This document shows positions 9,826 to 20,312 of a stretch of DNA of 64,000 nt, piece after piece. How positions within the stretch are numbered: the first letter of the stretch is position 1; the number at the start of each line of letters is the position of its first letter. Where the stretch lies: the NCBI RefSeq assembly GCF_006980715.1, contig NZ_SBHN01000006.1:124001-188000 (forward strand), in the 5' to 3' direction. The notes beneath the pieces were generated by a model. That model saw only the letters and a program-made list of their open reading frames with translations. It made no database searches and was not told where the DNA came from. The stretch is from Telmatospirillum sp. J64-1. GTDB taxonomy: Bacteria; Pseudomonadota; Alphaproteobacteria; Rhodospirillales; Magnetospirillaceae. The position numbers and the translations under genes are program-made.

Positions 9826-9857
9826 AAAGGGGCTCCCGGCCGTGCCGGAGCCCCTTT
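9826..9857. terminator. bidirectional intrinsic terminator
   Basis: An 11-bp perfect stem (AAAGGGGCTCC at 9826-9836 with GGAGCCCCTTT at 9847-9857) and a 10-base loop lie between the convergent ends of acr3 and the DUF3126 gene. A-rich bases before it and T-rich bases after it give a U tract in both directions. Confidence 0.85.
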
Positions 9858-9861
9858 CGCC

Positions 9862-10101
9862 TTATTTCTTGTCCTTGTCGACGGCGCTGGCGGGCGGCAG
9901 GTCTTCTTCCAGGATCGAGATCAGCAGCGAGTAGGACACTTCGCCCTCTTCCTCGTCGCGATGCAGGACCCCGATGAATTCACTGCCGAGCTTGACCTCG
10001 ACCGGCGCACCGCGCTTGGCGGGCGGCGTGATTCCGATGCGGGAATTGGCAAAGGTGCGGCGCAGATAGTCTTCGACCCGGGCAATCTCGGTAGGCGTCA
10101 T
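9862..10101 (-). CDS. DUF3126 family protein
   Basis: Small cytoplasmic protein of 79 residues, starting MTPTEIARVEDYL, with IGITPPAKRG and a central VEVKLGSEFIGVLHRDEEEGEVSY stretch split here by strands; this is the DUF3126 family, found almost only in alphaproteobacteria and of unknown function. The ATG at 10101 is chosen over one 17 codons upstream because the family begins here and a GAGAG lies just before it. The C-terminus is a charged tail ending DKDKK. It is closed off by the terminator shared with acr3. Confidence 0.8.
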   Translation of the reverse strand: MTPTEIARVEDYLRRTFANSRIGITPPAKRGAPVEVKLGSEFIGVLHRDEEEGEVSYSLLISILEEDLPPASAVDKDKK

Positions 10102-10144
10102 CAGTCTCTCGTTTTTCCTATCATCATGAGCGCTATATGGTAGC

Positions 10145-10178
10145 GGGGCCATGCCGGTGAAACTACCGGCATGGCCCC
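10145..10178 (-). terminator. 14-bp hairpin behind the RNA helicase gene
   Basis: GGGGCCATGCCGGT (10145-10158) pairs perfectly with ACCGGCATGGCCCC (10165-10178) around a six-base loop. It lies between the end of the helicase gene and the start of the DUF3126 gene, both on the minus strand. There is no run of T after it, so it may end transcription weakly or simply stabilise the helicase mRNA. Confidence 0.55.
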
Positions 10179-10207
10179 AGGACTACCAACTTTTCGTGCC
10201 CGCAGGA

Positions 10208-11563
<1,356 letters not shown>

Positions 11564-11963
11564 GTCGGTGAACCTTTCCGTTGCACAGGGCGGCACGGAC
11601 ATTCCACCGTAACCCACAGGGTCACAGCGCAACGCCGGCGATAGAGTCGCCGGGAGGAAGTCAGAGAGGGAGAAGCGTCAAAACGGAGCCCGGCGCGGAA
11701 ACAGCCGCGCGACAATAGGTGGGGTGGGCCGCATCTCTCTCAAGAGACGCGAATGCCTCCAGCGATCGAGGCCATACAGATAGTGCTTTATGGCGCCCAA
11801 GCCAAGAACATATGGCGCGAAGCCGGAAGAAAGATGCATTCTGTCCTCCGGTTGCCTCCTTGGACGCGCCGTCTCGCGCGGATGTGCCGCTTGCGGACGG
11901 GCGCGTTGAAAACCAATGCCGCCAGAACCTTATGAGCAGACACAGATCACGAGGGGAAGGAAG
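11564..11963. promoter_or_regulatory. divergent control region between the helicase and fruBKA
   Basis: About 400 bp with no gene I can support. It holds a direct repeat: TATGGCGCCCAAGCC at 11789-11803 and TATGGCGCGAAGCC at 11811-11824, with starts 22 bp (two helical turns) apart, about 140 bp before fruB. TTGAAA at 11908-11913 could be the -35 of a fruB promoter. No Cra-type palindrome was seen. The fruB ribosome site is AGGGGAAGG at 11952-11960. Confidence 0.45.
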
Positions 11964-14438
11964 ATGCTCGAGATCGGCGCCAACGACATCCGCTTGGGCA
12001 GCAGCGCCCAGGATCGTGACGAAGCCATCACCCTTGTCGGGCGCGTGCTGGCCGAAAGCGGCTTCGTCGAACCGGGCTATGTGGAGTCCATGCATGGCCG
12101 CGAGAAACTCGCCAGCACCTTCCTCGGCAACGGCATTGCCATCCCTCATGGCCTGCCCGAGGCGCGCGACCAGGTCCTGCGCACAGGGGTCGTGGTCGTG
12201 CAATTCCCCGATGGCGTGCCCTGGGGCGATAGCGGGATGGTGCATCTGGCGGTGGGCATCGCCGCCAAGTCGGACGAACATATCCAGGTACTGGCCAACC
12301 TGACCGGCGTGCTGGGCGATCCCGACACCGCCGCCCGGCTGGCCGTCACCCGGGACCGCGAGGAAATCGCCGCCTATCTCAACGGCAAGCAGAGTCCCGA
12401 GGCGCAGCCCGAGACGGTCAGGGCCGCCGGCGACGCCATCACCCTGGCCGCCCCCTCGCCCCACGGCCTCCATGCCCGCCCCGCCACGCTGCTGGCCGAG
12501 ACCGCCAAGCGCTTCCAATCCGAGATCACCCTCTCCCATGACGGCAAGACCGCCAATGCCAAGAGCCTGGTCTCGCTGCTGCGCCTGGGCGCCGGGGGCG
12601 GAGCCCAACTGGTCGTGGCCGCCGACGGGCCCGATGCCGAAGCCGCCTTGAAGGCCATCGCCGACGCCTTCGCCCAGGGGCTGGGGGAAGGCGAGACGGA
12701 GCAAGCCCCGCAGGCCGCCGCCCCGGCCCCGCACCCCCCCAGCCTGTCCTATGAAGGACGGGTCATCGCCGGGGTCTCGGCCTCGCCCGGCATCGCCGTC
12801 GGCCCGGTCTGGCATTTCAAGCGCGAGACCATCCTCGTCAGCCAGTTCGCCGCCGATCCCGAAACCGAGAAGGCCCGGCTGGACAAGGCTCTCGCCTCGG
12901 CCTCGGCGGACCTCAACAATCTCTACGAGGAATTCTGGAAGAAGGCCGGTGCCGCCAAGGCCGCCATCTTCAAGGCCCATCTGGAACTGCTCGACGATCC
13001 GGAAATGGTGGCCGAGGCCAGGAAGCGCATCCAGGCGGGCGAGAGCGCGGGCTGGGCGTGGCGCGAGACCTATGAAGAGCGCGCCGCCATGCTGGGCGGC
13101 CTGAAGGACCAATTGCTGGCGGCCCGGGCGGGCGACCTGCGCGATGTCGGCCGCCGGGTGTTGCGCCTGCTGGCCGAGCGGGTGGAAGGCGAAACCGCCC
13201 TGCCCGACCATCCGGTGATCATCCTGGCCGAGGACCTGGCGCCCTCGGACACCGCTAAGCTGGAACCGCGCGACGTGCTGGGCCTGTGCACCGCCGGCGG
13301 CGGCGCCACCTCGCATACCGCCATCATCGCCCGCTCGCTGGACCTGCCCTCGGTGGTCGCCACCGGACCGGCGGTGCTGGACCTGACGGACGGGCAGGAA
13401 TGCATCATCGACGGCGATAATGGCGTCATCGTCGCCGACCCGACCGAAGCGGACCGTGCCCTGGCCACCACGCGCCAACGGGAATCCCAGGCCCAGCGCG
13501 AGGAGGAACGCCGCACCTGCTATCAGCCCGCCATCACCACCGACGGCAGGCGGGTGGAAGTGGCCGCCAATATCAGCGCGCCCTCCGAGGCCGAGACCGC
13601 CGTCAATGGCGGCGCCGAGGGGATCGGGCTGATGCGCACCGAATTCCTGTTCCTGCAACGGGACGCGCCGCCGAGCGAGGACGAGCAGGTCGCCGCCTAC
13701 GAGACCATCCTGAAGGCCATGAACGGCCTGCCGGTAATCCTGCGCACGCTCGATATCGGCGGCGACAAGGACGTCTCCTATCTGTCCCTGCCCGCCGAGG
13801 ACAATCCCTTCCTGGGGGTGCGCGGCCTGCGCCTGTGCCTGCAGCGCCAGGACCTGTTCCGCACCCAGCTCCGCGCCATCTACCGCGCCTCGCGCACGGG
13901 CCCGGTGCGGCTGATGTTCCCGATGGTCACCATGCCGGGCGAACTGGCCCAGGCGAAAGCCATTGCCGAGGAGATCCGCCAGGAGATCGGGGCCGATCCG
14001 GTGCCCATCGGCATCATGATCGAGGTCCCCGCCGCCGTGGTCATGGCCGACCAGTTCGCCCGCGAAGTCGATTTCTTCTCGATCGGCACCAACGACCTGA
14101 CGCAATACGTCCTGGCCATGGACCGCCTGCATCCGGTCCTCGCCCCCCAGGCCGACGGGCTGCATCCTGCCGTCCTGCGCATGGTGCGCCAGACGGTCGA
14201 GGCGGCCGAACGTTCGGGCATCTGGGTCGGCGCCTGCGGCGGCATCGCCGGCGATCCGGCGGGCGCGATGATGCTGGCCGGGCTGGGCGTGGCGGAACTC
14301 AGCGTCGGCATTCCCAGCATCGCCGCGATCAAAGCGAAAATCCGTGGCCTATCGATGGCAAAGCTGCAAGAATTGTCCAGGCGCGCCCTTGATTGTCGCA
14401 GCGCCGCCGAAGTCCGCGCCTTGGCCGGCGGCGCATAG
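11964..14438 (+). CDS. fruB: fructose PTS EIIA-HPr-EI fusion protein
   Basis: Single 824-residue cytoplasmic protein that carries phosphate from PEP to FruA. EIIA-Fru (about 1-145) has active His62 in AIPHGLPE. HPr (about 155-245) has phospho-His170 in GLHARPA. Enzyme I (about 265-824) has phospho-His451 in GGGATSHTAIIA, the PEP-binding stretch with IGTNDLTQY, and the active Cys in GACGGIAGDP. All three phospho-histidines are present, so the whole soluble cascade is in one chain. The ATG at 11964 follows AGGGGAAGG; in-frame codons upstream lack a ribosome site. It leads the fruB-fruK-fruA operon, with 9 bp to fruK. Confidence 0.95.
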   Translation: MLEIGANDIRLGSSAQDRDEAITLVGRVLAESGFVEPGYVESMHGREKLASTFLGNGIAIPHGLPEARDQVLRTGVVVVQFPDGVPWGDSGMVHLAVGIAAKSDEHIQVLANLTGVLGDPDTAARLAVTRDREEIAAYLNGKQSPEAQPETVRAAGDAITLAAPSPHGLHARPATLLAETAKRFQSEITLSHDGKTANAKSLVSLLRLGAGGGAQLVVAADGPDAEAALKAIADAFAQGLGEGETEQAPQAAAPAPHPPSLSYEGRVIAGVSASPGIAVGPVWHFKRETILVSQFAADPETEKARLDKALASASADLNNLYEEFWKKAGAAKAAIFKAHLELLDDPEMVAEARKRIQAGESAGWAWRETYEERAAMLGGLKDQLLAARAGDLRDVGRRVLRLLAERVEGETALPDHPVIILAEDLAPSDTAKLEPRDVLGLCTAGGGATSHTAIIARSLDLPSVVATGPAVLDLTDGQECIIDGDNGVIVADPTEADRALATTRQRESQAQREEERRTCYQPAITTDGRRVEVAANISAPSEAETAVNGGAEGIGLMRTEFLFLQRDAPPSEDEQVAAYETILKAMNGLPVILRTLDIGGDKDVSYLSLPAEDNPFLGVRGLRLCLQRQDLFRTQLRAIYRASRTGPVRLMFPMVTMPGELAQAKAIAEEIRQEIGADPVPIGIMIEVPAAVVMADQFAREVDFFSIGTNDLTQYVLAMDRLHPVLAPQADGLHPAVLRMVRQTVEAAERSGIWVGACGGIAGDPAGAMMLAGLGVAELSVGIPSIAAIKAKIRGLSMAKLQELSRRALDCRSAAEVRALAGGA

Positions 14439-14447
14439 GGGGAAAAG

Positions 14448-15392
14448 ATGGCATTTCCCGGCCTGGTCACAGTGACCTTGAATGCCGCCATCGACCATTC
14501 GCTCGATTGCCCGGGCTTCCGCCCCGACACGGTCAACCGGGTGGTGAAGCATTGGCTGAATCCGGGCGGCAAGGGCATCAACGTCGCCGCCTTCCTCGCC
14601 GATTGGGTTCAGCCGGTGACGGCCACGGGCTTCCTGGGCCGCGACAATCCGCAAGTTTTCGAGGCGCTGTTCCAGGCCAAGGGCATCGAGGACCGCTGCC
14701 GCCGCGTGGCGGGCGAGACCCGCGTCAATCTGAAGGTGCTGGACCAGCCGAACGGCCAAGTCACCGACATCAACCTGCCCGGCCTGAAGATCGGCGAAGA
14801 GGAATGGACGGCGCTGAAGCAGGATATCGAGGCGCTGGCCGCCACCGGCTGCTGGTTCGTCCTGGCCGGCAGCCTGCCCAGCGGCGCGCCCGAAACGGCC
14901 TATGCGGAACTGGTCGCGCTGCTGAAGGATAAGGGATGCTTCGTCGCCCTGGATGCCAGCGGCCCGCCGATGCGCCTGGGCGTGGCGCAGGCGCCCGACC
15001 TGATCAAGCCCAATATCCACGAACTCGAGGAATTGCTGGGCCGCTCCCTGCCCCGCCGCGCCGACGTGCTGGCGGCGGCGCGGGAGCTTGTGTCGCGCGG
15101 CATCGGACGGGTGGTGGTGTCGCTGGGGGCGGACGGCGCGCTGCTGGTCGAGCAGGACCGCGCGCTCCACGCCCAGCCGCCGCCGACCGAGGTGGTCAGC
15201 ACCGTGGGCGCGGGGGATGCCATGCTGTCGGGCGTGCTGGCGGCCATGGCGCGGGGCGAGGGCCTGGAGGACTGCGCCCGGCGCGGCACCGCCTTCGCGG
15301 TCGGCACGCTGACCCGCCAGGGGCCGGTCCTGCCGCCCGGGGACGAGATCGAAAGGATCATGTCGCGCGTCGGACTGGAAGAGCCCGGCTAG
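14448..15392 (+). CDS. fruK: 1-phosphofructokinase FruK
   Basis: Converts fructose 1-phosphate, the product of FruA, to fructose 1,6-bisphosphate with ATP. The 314-residue protein is a PfkB-family sugar kinase: substrate motifs LNAAIDHS and GGKGINVA near the N-terminus, the SGSLP-like [18 protein letters not shown], and the C-terminal GAGDAM holding the catalytic Asp and anion hole. It starts 9 bp after fruB with GGGGGAAAAG before the ATG and is followed 26 bp later by fruA, giving the standard fru operon order. Confidence 0.94.
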   Translation: MAFPGLVTVTLNAAIDHSLDCPGFRPDTVNRVVKHWLNPGGKGINVAAFLADWVQPVTATGFLGRDNPQVFEALFQAKGIEDRCRRVAGETRVNLKVLDQPNGQVTDINLPGLKIGEEEWTALKQDIEALAATGCWFVLAGSLPSGAPETAYAELVALLKDKGCFVALDASGPPMRLGVAQAPDLIKPNIHELEELLGRSLPRRADVLAAARELVSRGIGRVVVSLGADGALLVEQDRALHAQPPPTEVVSTVGAGDAMLSGVLAAMARGEGLEDCARRGTAFAVGTLTRQGPVLPPGDEIERIMSRVGLEEPG

Positions 15393-15418
15393 GGAAAGAA
15401 GGATGGAGGTCCAGGATC

Positions 15419-17287
15419 ATGGCGAAGCTGGTCGCGGTCACCGCCTGCCCCACGGGCATTGCCCATACAATCATGGCCGCCGAGGCCCTGAAGAAGGTCG
15501 CCGCCGCGCGCGGCCATGACATCCGCGTCGAGACGCAAGGATCGGAGGGCGTGAAGACTCCGCTCTCCGAACAGGAGATCAGCGAGGCCGATGCCGTCAT
15601 CATCGCCGCCGATATCCAGGTGGATGAAAGCCGCTTCGCGGGCAAGCCCCTCCACCGCACCTCGACCGCCATCGCCATCCGCGACACCGACGCCGTGATC
15701 GGCACCGCCTTGAATGCCGCCTTGCGCGCCGCCGGCGGCTATGAAGCCGCCCCTGCCCAGACCGGGACGGCCCGGGCCTTTCCCGCCGCCCCACGAGCGG
15801 CCGAACCCCGCCGCCCCGCCGCCCCAGCGGACGAGTTCCAAGCACCGCCGCCCGCCGCGCCCAAGGGCCGCGGCAAACTGGTGGCGGTCACCGCCTGCCC
15901 CACCGGCATCGCCCATACCTTCATGGCCGCCGAAGCGCTGAAGAAGGCGGCGCAGGAAGCGGGCTACGACATCAAGGTCGAGACGCAGGGCTCGGTCGGC
16001 GCCAAGAACACCCTGACGGATGAAGAGATCGCCGAAGCCGATGCGGTGATCATCGGCGCCGACACCCATGTCTCGCTCGACCGCTTCGGCGGCAAGCGCC
16101 TGCTGCGCACCTCGGTGGGCGATGCCCTGAAGCGGCCCAAGGAGGTGATCTCCGAGGCGCTGTCCCAGCCCGAGCCCCAAGGCAGCGCCACCCTGGCCGA
16201 CCAGGTCGCCGCCGCCAAGGCCAAGCGCAAGGACCAGGACAGCGCCGGACCCTACAAGCACCTGCTGACCGGCGTGTCCTTCATGCTGCCCATGGTGGTG
16301 GCGGGCGGGCTGATCATCGCCCTGTCCTTCGTCTTCGGCATCGAAGCCTTCGAGCAGGAAGGCACCCTGCCCGCCGCCCTGATGCAGATCGGCGGCGAGG
16401 CGGCCTTCGCCCTGATGGTGCCGGTGCTGGCCGGATATATCGCCTTTTCCATCGCCGACCGCCCCGGCCTGACCCCCGGACTGGTCGGCGGCATGCTGGC
16501 GGTGCAGCTGGAATCGGGCTTCCTGGGCGGCATCCTGGCGGGCTTCCTGGCCGGCTACCTGGCGCGCTGGCTGCGCGATGCCATCAAGCTGCCCCAGACG
16601 CTGGAAGGGCTGAAGCCGGTCCTGGTGCTGCCCTTGCTCTCGACGCTGATCGTCGGCCTGCTGATGATCTATGTGATCGGCACGCCGGTGGCCTTCATCA
16701 TGGCGACGCTGACCGCATTCCTCCAGGGCCTGACGGGCGCCAATGCGGTGCTGCTGGGCGCCCTGCTGGGTGCGATGATGGCGGTGGACATGGGCGGGCC
16801 GGTCAACAAGGCGGCCTATGCCTTCTCGGTCGGGCTGCTCGCCAGCAGCACCTATACCCCCATGGCCGCGACCATGGCCGCCGGCATGACCCCGCCCTTG
16901 GGCATCGCCTTGGCGACCTTCATCGCCCGCAACCGCTTCACCCTGCAGGAACGCGAGGCCGGCAAGGCCGCCGCCGTACTGGGCCTGGCCTTCATCACCG
17001 AAGGCGCCATCCCCTTTGCCGCCAAGGACCCCTTGCGCGTCATCCCCAGCCTGATCCTCGGTTCGGCGGTGGCCGGAGCGGTGTCGATGTTCTTCGCCGT
17101 CGGCCTGCGCGCGCCCCATGGCGGCATCTTCGTCCTCGCCATCCCCGGCGCCGTCTCGCCCCTGCTGCCCTATGCCCTGGCGATCCTCGCAGGCACCGTG
17201 GTCACGGCCATCGCCCTGCTGGTGCTCAAGAAGCCGGTCCCCCAGGAAGACCAAGGCATCGCCGTCACCGGCAAGGCGCCGGGCTGA
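15419..17287 (+). CDS. fruA: fructose PTS permease EIIB'BC (FruA)
   Basis: Inner-membrane transporter that phosphorylates fructose at carbon 1 on entry. The 622 residues comprise two EIIB domains (about 1-100 and 150-250) joined by an Ala/Pro-rich linker, then EIIC (about 275-610) with the family stretches [29 protein letters not shown] and [11 protein letters not shown]. Both EIIB domains have CPTGIAHT with a cysteine (Cys10 and Cys160). In E. coli FruA the first domain lacks this cysteine. GGAGG at 15405-15409 sets the start at 15419. Confidence 0.95.
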   Translation: MAKLVAVTACPTGIAHTIMAAEALKKVAAARGHDIRVETQGSEGVKTPLSEQEISEADAVIIAADIQVDESRFAGKPLHRTSTAIAIRDTDAVIGTALNAALRAAGGYEAAPAQTGTARAFPAAPRAAEPRRPAAPADEFQAPPPAAPKGRGKLVAVTACPTGIAHTFMAAEALKKAAQEAGYDIKVETQGSVGAKNTLTDEEIAEADAVIIGADTHVSLDRFGGKRLLRTSVGDALKRPKEVISEALSQPEPQGSATLADQVAAAKAKRKDQDSAGPYKHLLTGVSFMLPMVVAGGLIIALSFVFGIEAFEQEGTLPAALMQIGGEAAFALMVPVLAGYIAFSIADRPGLTPGLVGGMLAVQLESGFLGGILAGFLAGYLARWLRDAIKLPQTLEGLKPVLVLPLLSTLIVGLLMIYVIGTPVAFIMATLTAFLQGLTGANAVLLGALLGAMMAVDMGGPVNKAAYAFSVGLLASSTYTPMAATMAAGMTPPLGIALATFIARNRFTLQEREAGKAAAVLGLAFITEGAIPFAAKDPLRVIPSLILGSAVAGAVSMFFAVGLRAPHGGIFVLAIPGAVSPLLPYALAILAGTVVTAIALLVLKKPVPQEDQGIAVTGKAPG

Positions 17288-17310
17288 AATCAGAAATGTA
17301 AGGGAAGGAT

Positions 17311-17387
<77 letters not shown>

Positions 17388-17530
17388 GCTGGCCGGACCC
17401 GCGTGTGAACGCGGCGGAGGGTCTATATAGCGCAGTTGGCGCAGGAAGGCAAAGGGGCAATCGTCACCGCTTCAAATCCTATTGGCTGTGCCAGTGTAAC
17501 CGAGATTTAGCGAAGGGTGGGGCGGCAAGG

Positions 17531-17536
17531 TATAAT
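17531..17536 (+). promoter_or_regulatory. -10 element (TATAAT) before the HNH gene
   Basis: A perfect TATAAT 24 bp before the ATG at 17560, with GAGGA at 17551-17555 as ribosome site. A -35 is not clear (TTTAGC 19 bp upstream is the best). Such a consensus -10 is unusual in this GC-rich chromosome. Confidence 0.5.
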
Positions 17537-17559
17537 ACGCCGCAAGAATAGAGGACGAA

Positions 17560-18171
17560 ATGCGACGTCGTCTGAGAGAGCCCATTCCGGAGATATTCGT
17601 AGCTGCGGAGTTGCTGCAGAACGCAGTCGATCATCATCTGAGTGGCGACCGCGCGGCTGCCGCCGCTTTTTTTCGCGCGGCAAACATAAAAGCCGTGTGG
17701 GAATGGACCGATAGCGTGTGGGGCAAACATCGGCCTGACATCCACACTCTGTTCAAGATCGAAGGAGCACCGCCCTATCTTCCACCCGAGGCCAGGGTGA
17801 AGTCCAGAATGCCAAACGCCGCCGAAGAGCAGCGGCTTATCGAGCATTGGGGATACCGCTGCGCCTTCTGCGGCATCCCACTCGTACATACCCGGGTTCG
17901 CAAGCGCGCCGTCAAGGCCTATCCGGACGCTGTGTCATGGGGAAACCAGAACATCCTGCAGCACGCAGCTTTCATGGCGCTGTGGATGCAATTCGACCAC
18001 ATCCTTCCCCATGCCAGGGGAGGAGATAACAGCTTTGAGAACATAGTGGTTACCTGCGCTGCCTGCAATTTTGGCCGTATGAACTACACGCTCGAAGAGA
18101 TGGGCCTCGAAGACCCACGTCGGCGTCCGGTCGAGCGCACCGACTGGAATGGTTTGGAACATTTCAAATGA
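17560..18171 (+). CDS. HNH endonuclease-domain protein
   Basis: Soluble 203-residue protein. Residues about 100-180 form an HNH nuclease zinc finger: CAFC, then FDHILPHARGGDNSFENIVVTCAACN, which supplies the catalytic His and Asn and four zinc cysteines. The first 90 residues are an unfamiliar helical domain rich in Ala and Arg, with VWEWTDSVWGKHRPDIH. The gene stands alone, 172 bp beyond a tRNA-Arg, and its codon use is more AT-rich than its neighbours, both hints of acquired DNA. No methylase or toxin partner is beside it. Similar stand-alone HNH proteins are often defence or anti-plasmid nucleases; that role is a guess. Confidence 0.75.
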   Translation: MRRRLREPIPEIFVAAELLQNAVDHHLSGDRAAAAAFFRAANIKAVWEWTDSVWGKHRPDIHTLFKIEGAPPYLPPEARVKSRMPNAAEEQRLIEHWGYRCAFCGIPLVHTRVRKRAVKAYPDAVSWGNQNILQHAAFMALWMQFDHILPHARGGDNSFENIVVTCAACNFGRMNYTLEEMGLEDPRRRPVERTDWNGLEHFK

Positions 18172-18440
18172 AGGGCGTGTCATCGAGCGAACTGCGCTCG
18201 CCAGATATGCGCCAATACGATCTGCGTGAGCGCATTGCGTTTGGTCGGAAGATTGCGCCCCGATAGCACGCGCATTTCTCGACATCAGCTTCTTCTCAAA
18301 GCTTTTCCTGCGCTCCCCTCCCGCCGTAGGAGAACCGTCATAGAGACCTACTCCTCCAGTCCTGACTAAAGAGAATCCGGGCCGGAACATGCCAAGGGGG
18401 TGGTGGGTTTATCCAAGAGTACCATTGCACGCAGGTTCCC

Positions 18441-19610
18441 ATGACGGCCCCTGAAGAACATCATGCGACCTCTGATGCTCTGAAGCGCCTTCGCTGTTAC
18501 CAGGACATCCTCACCAGCTTCAGCCGCATCGCCCTGGAAAGCACCGACCTCGATTCCCTGCTTCACCTGGCTTGCGTCCAGGCGGCGCGGGGGATGGATA
18601 TCAGCCATACCAAGGTGCTGCGCTATCGCCCGGAGACGAGCGACCTGCTGATGGTCGCGGGAATCGGCTGGAAGGAAGGGCTGGTGGGGAACGAAACCTT
18701 CGGCACCTTTCTGGCCTCGCCGCCGGGGCGGGCCTTGCAGACGCGCCAGCCGGTCACGATCCAGGACCTGCCGGCCAACACGGATTACAAGATCTCTCCG
18801 ACCTTGCAGGAGCACAATATCCACGCCCTGCTCAACACGCCGATCATCACCGACAACAAGGTCTGGGGCGTGCTGGAGATCGACAGCGAGCAGAAGCGGG
18901 GCTTCAGCCATGACGACGTGAACTTCATGCTGTCGCTGGCAAACATCCTGGGCGGAGCGATCCACCGCCATCTGCTGATGAAGGCGGCCGAGGACGAGGT
19001 GCAGAAGGCCCAGCACAACCTGACGCATCAACGGACCCTGATGCGCGAGATCCAGCACCGGGTGAAGAACAACTTCATGGTCATCATCTCGACGCTGATG
19101 CTGGAAAAGCAGAAGCAGCAGGACGAGCAGACGAAAACCGCGCTGGACAATGTCATGGGCCGGGTGATCGCCATCTCCACCGCCCACGACCAGCTGACCA
19201 TGCAGGTCACGAATTCGAACGTCAACCTGTCGTCTTACCTGGGGGCGCTGGCCTCCAACCTCGCCCGCCAATACGAATGGGTGCAGATCGAGAAGGAACT
19301 GGCGCCGATGATGCAGCCCATCGACCGGGCGACGCCGCTGGGCCTGATCCTCAACGAACTGGCGACCAATGCCATCAAGCATGCCTTCCCCGAACATCAC
19401 GGGACCATCCGCGTCGGGCTGCGTGCCGATGGAAACGGCCGCGAGGCCTGGCTGACGGTCGAGGATGACGGCATCGGCATGGGCCCTTCCCGTCCCGGAA
19501 GCTGGGGGATGAAACTGGTCGAAGCCCTGGTGCGGCAGATCGGCGGCTATCTCGCCCATGAAAGCTCGGACAGCGGCACCGTCTTCCGCATCCGCTTCCC
19601 CCTCACCTGA
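18441..19610 (+). CDS. GAF-domain sensor histidine kinase, HisKA_2 type
   Basis: Cytoplasmic signalling kinase of 389 residues with no membrane helix. A GAF domain spans about 20-180 (DLDSLLHLACVQAARGM, VLEIDSEQKRGFSHDD). After a short coiled coil comes the HisKA_2 dimerisation box REIQHRVKNNF, whose His is the phosphorylation site, and a HATPase_c domain with LILNELATNAIKHAFP and DDGIGMG, ending GTVFRIRFPL. HisKA_2 kinases usually pair with PhyR-type or single-domain receivers and often feed the general stress response in alphaproteobacteria. No response regulator is next to it. The GAF ligand cannot be told from sequence. Confidence 0.88.
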   Translation: MTAPEEHHATSDALKRLRCYQDILTSFSRIALESTDLDSLLHLACVQAARGMDISHTKVLRYRPETSDLLMVAGIGWKEGLVGNETFGTFLASPPGRALQTRQPVTIQDLPANTDYKISPTLQEHNIHALLNTPIITDNKVWGVLEIDSEQKRGFSHDDVNFMLSLANILGGAIHRHLLMKAAEDEVQKAQHNLTHQRTLMREIQHRVKNNFMVIISTLMLEKQKQQDEQTKTALDNVMGRVIAISTAHDQLTMQVTNSNVNLSSYLGALASNLARQYEWVQIEKELAPMMQPIDRATPLGLILNELATNAIKHAFPEHHGTIRVGLRADGNGREAWLTVEDDGIGMGPSRPGSWGMKLVEALVRQIGGYLAHESSDSGTVFRIRFPLT

Positions 19611-19717
19611 CGCCTTCCCCGCCCGGCGGCGTGATCGTTTTTTTCTTGTCACTTGAAAAGCCGCAACGGCACAAAGAATGGTGACGATCGCTGCCGCCGT
19701 GGAAGGTATGCCCCGCC

Positions 19718-20215
19718 ATGAAGACCCTGTTTGCCGCCCTTGTCCCCCTGCTGCTTCTGGCGCCGTCGGCACAGGCGCAGAGGGCGCTCGTCACCATTCC
19801 GGTCTGGGACAGCTTCCAGGCGGCGGCACGGGGCGAGGAACCGGGCCGGGGCTCGACCCTTTCCTTGAGTGGCGACGCGGCCGGGAATGCCGTCATCACC
19901 ATTCGTGGCGGCAGTCATAGCAGCCGCCACGTCGTCGGCCGCCAGCACCTGACGATCTTCCAGACGGGATTGCGCAACGGCGCCGTCTTCTGCCAGCAGG
20001 CACGGGCCAGGAAGACGCCGGTCCAGCGCGACCTGGGCCGGTATGGCGGCGGGCCGCAGCCCGGCGGCATCGCCCTGACCTTCAACAGCTATGCCGATGG
20101 CCGCTGCCTCGTCAGGATCACCGGCCAGGAAGGCGCCGCCACCCGCGCCCCGGTCTTCGCCAAGCCCGAACATCTGCAAGCCCTGGCCGAGGCCCTGCCC
20201 GGGCTCGCGCGCTAA
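19718..20215 (+). CDS. small secreted protein of unknown function
   Basis: The 165-residue product has a clear signal peptide (about 1-20, LLLLAPSAQAQ) and a beta-rich mature part of about 145 residues with two cysteines (in FCQQA and GRCLV) that probably form a periplasmic disulfide. I recognise no family. It lies 107 bp after the histidine kinase gene on the same strand and is followed by a strong hairpin, so it is a short transcription unit or the tail of the kinase transcript. Confidence 0.65.
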   Translation: MKTLFAALVPLLLLAPSAQAQRALVTIPVWDSFQAAARGEEPGRGSTLSLSGDAAGNAVITIRGGSHSSRHVVGRQHLTIFQTGLRNGAVFCQQARARKTPVQRDLGRYGGGPQPGGIALTFNSYADGRCLVRITGQEGAATRAPVFAKPEHLQALAEALPGLAR

Positions 20216-20232
20216 GGCGCCCCAAAAAAGAA

Positions 20233-20265
20233 CAGGGCCGGTTCCGTTGTCCGGAACCGGCCCTG
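20233..20265 (-). terminator. intrinsic terminator of the chemoreceptor gene
   Basis: A 14-bp perfect stem (CAGGGCCGGTTCCG with CGGAACCGGCCCTG) and 5-base loop, followed on the minus strand by TTCTTTTTT. It ends the minus-strand chemoreceptor transcript. It may also stop the plus-strand gene, though the plus side lacks a strong T run. Confidence 0.85.
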
Positions 20266-20312
20266 CCTTGTCCTTCGGCACGGCCCGTTTTCCCGGGCCG
20301 CGCGCCATATCA

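Noticed and set aside
15389-17254. Long open frame antisense to fruA (621 codons)
   Set aside because: Repetitive His/Gly/Gln-rich shadow of the EIIC coding sequence with no ribosome site; the sense frame is a full FruA.
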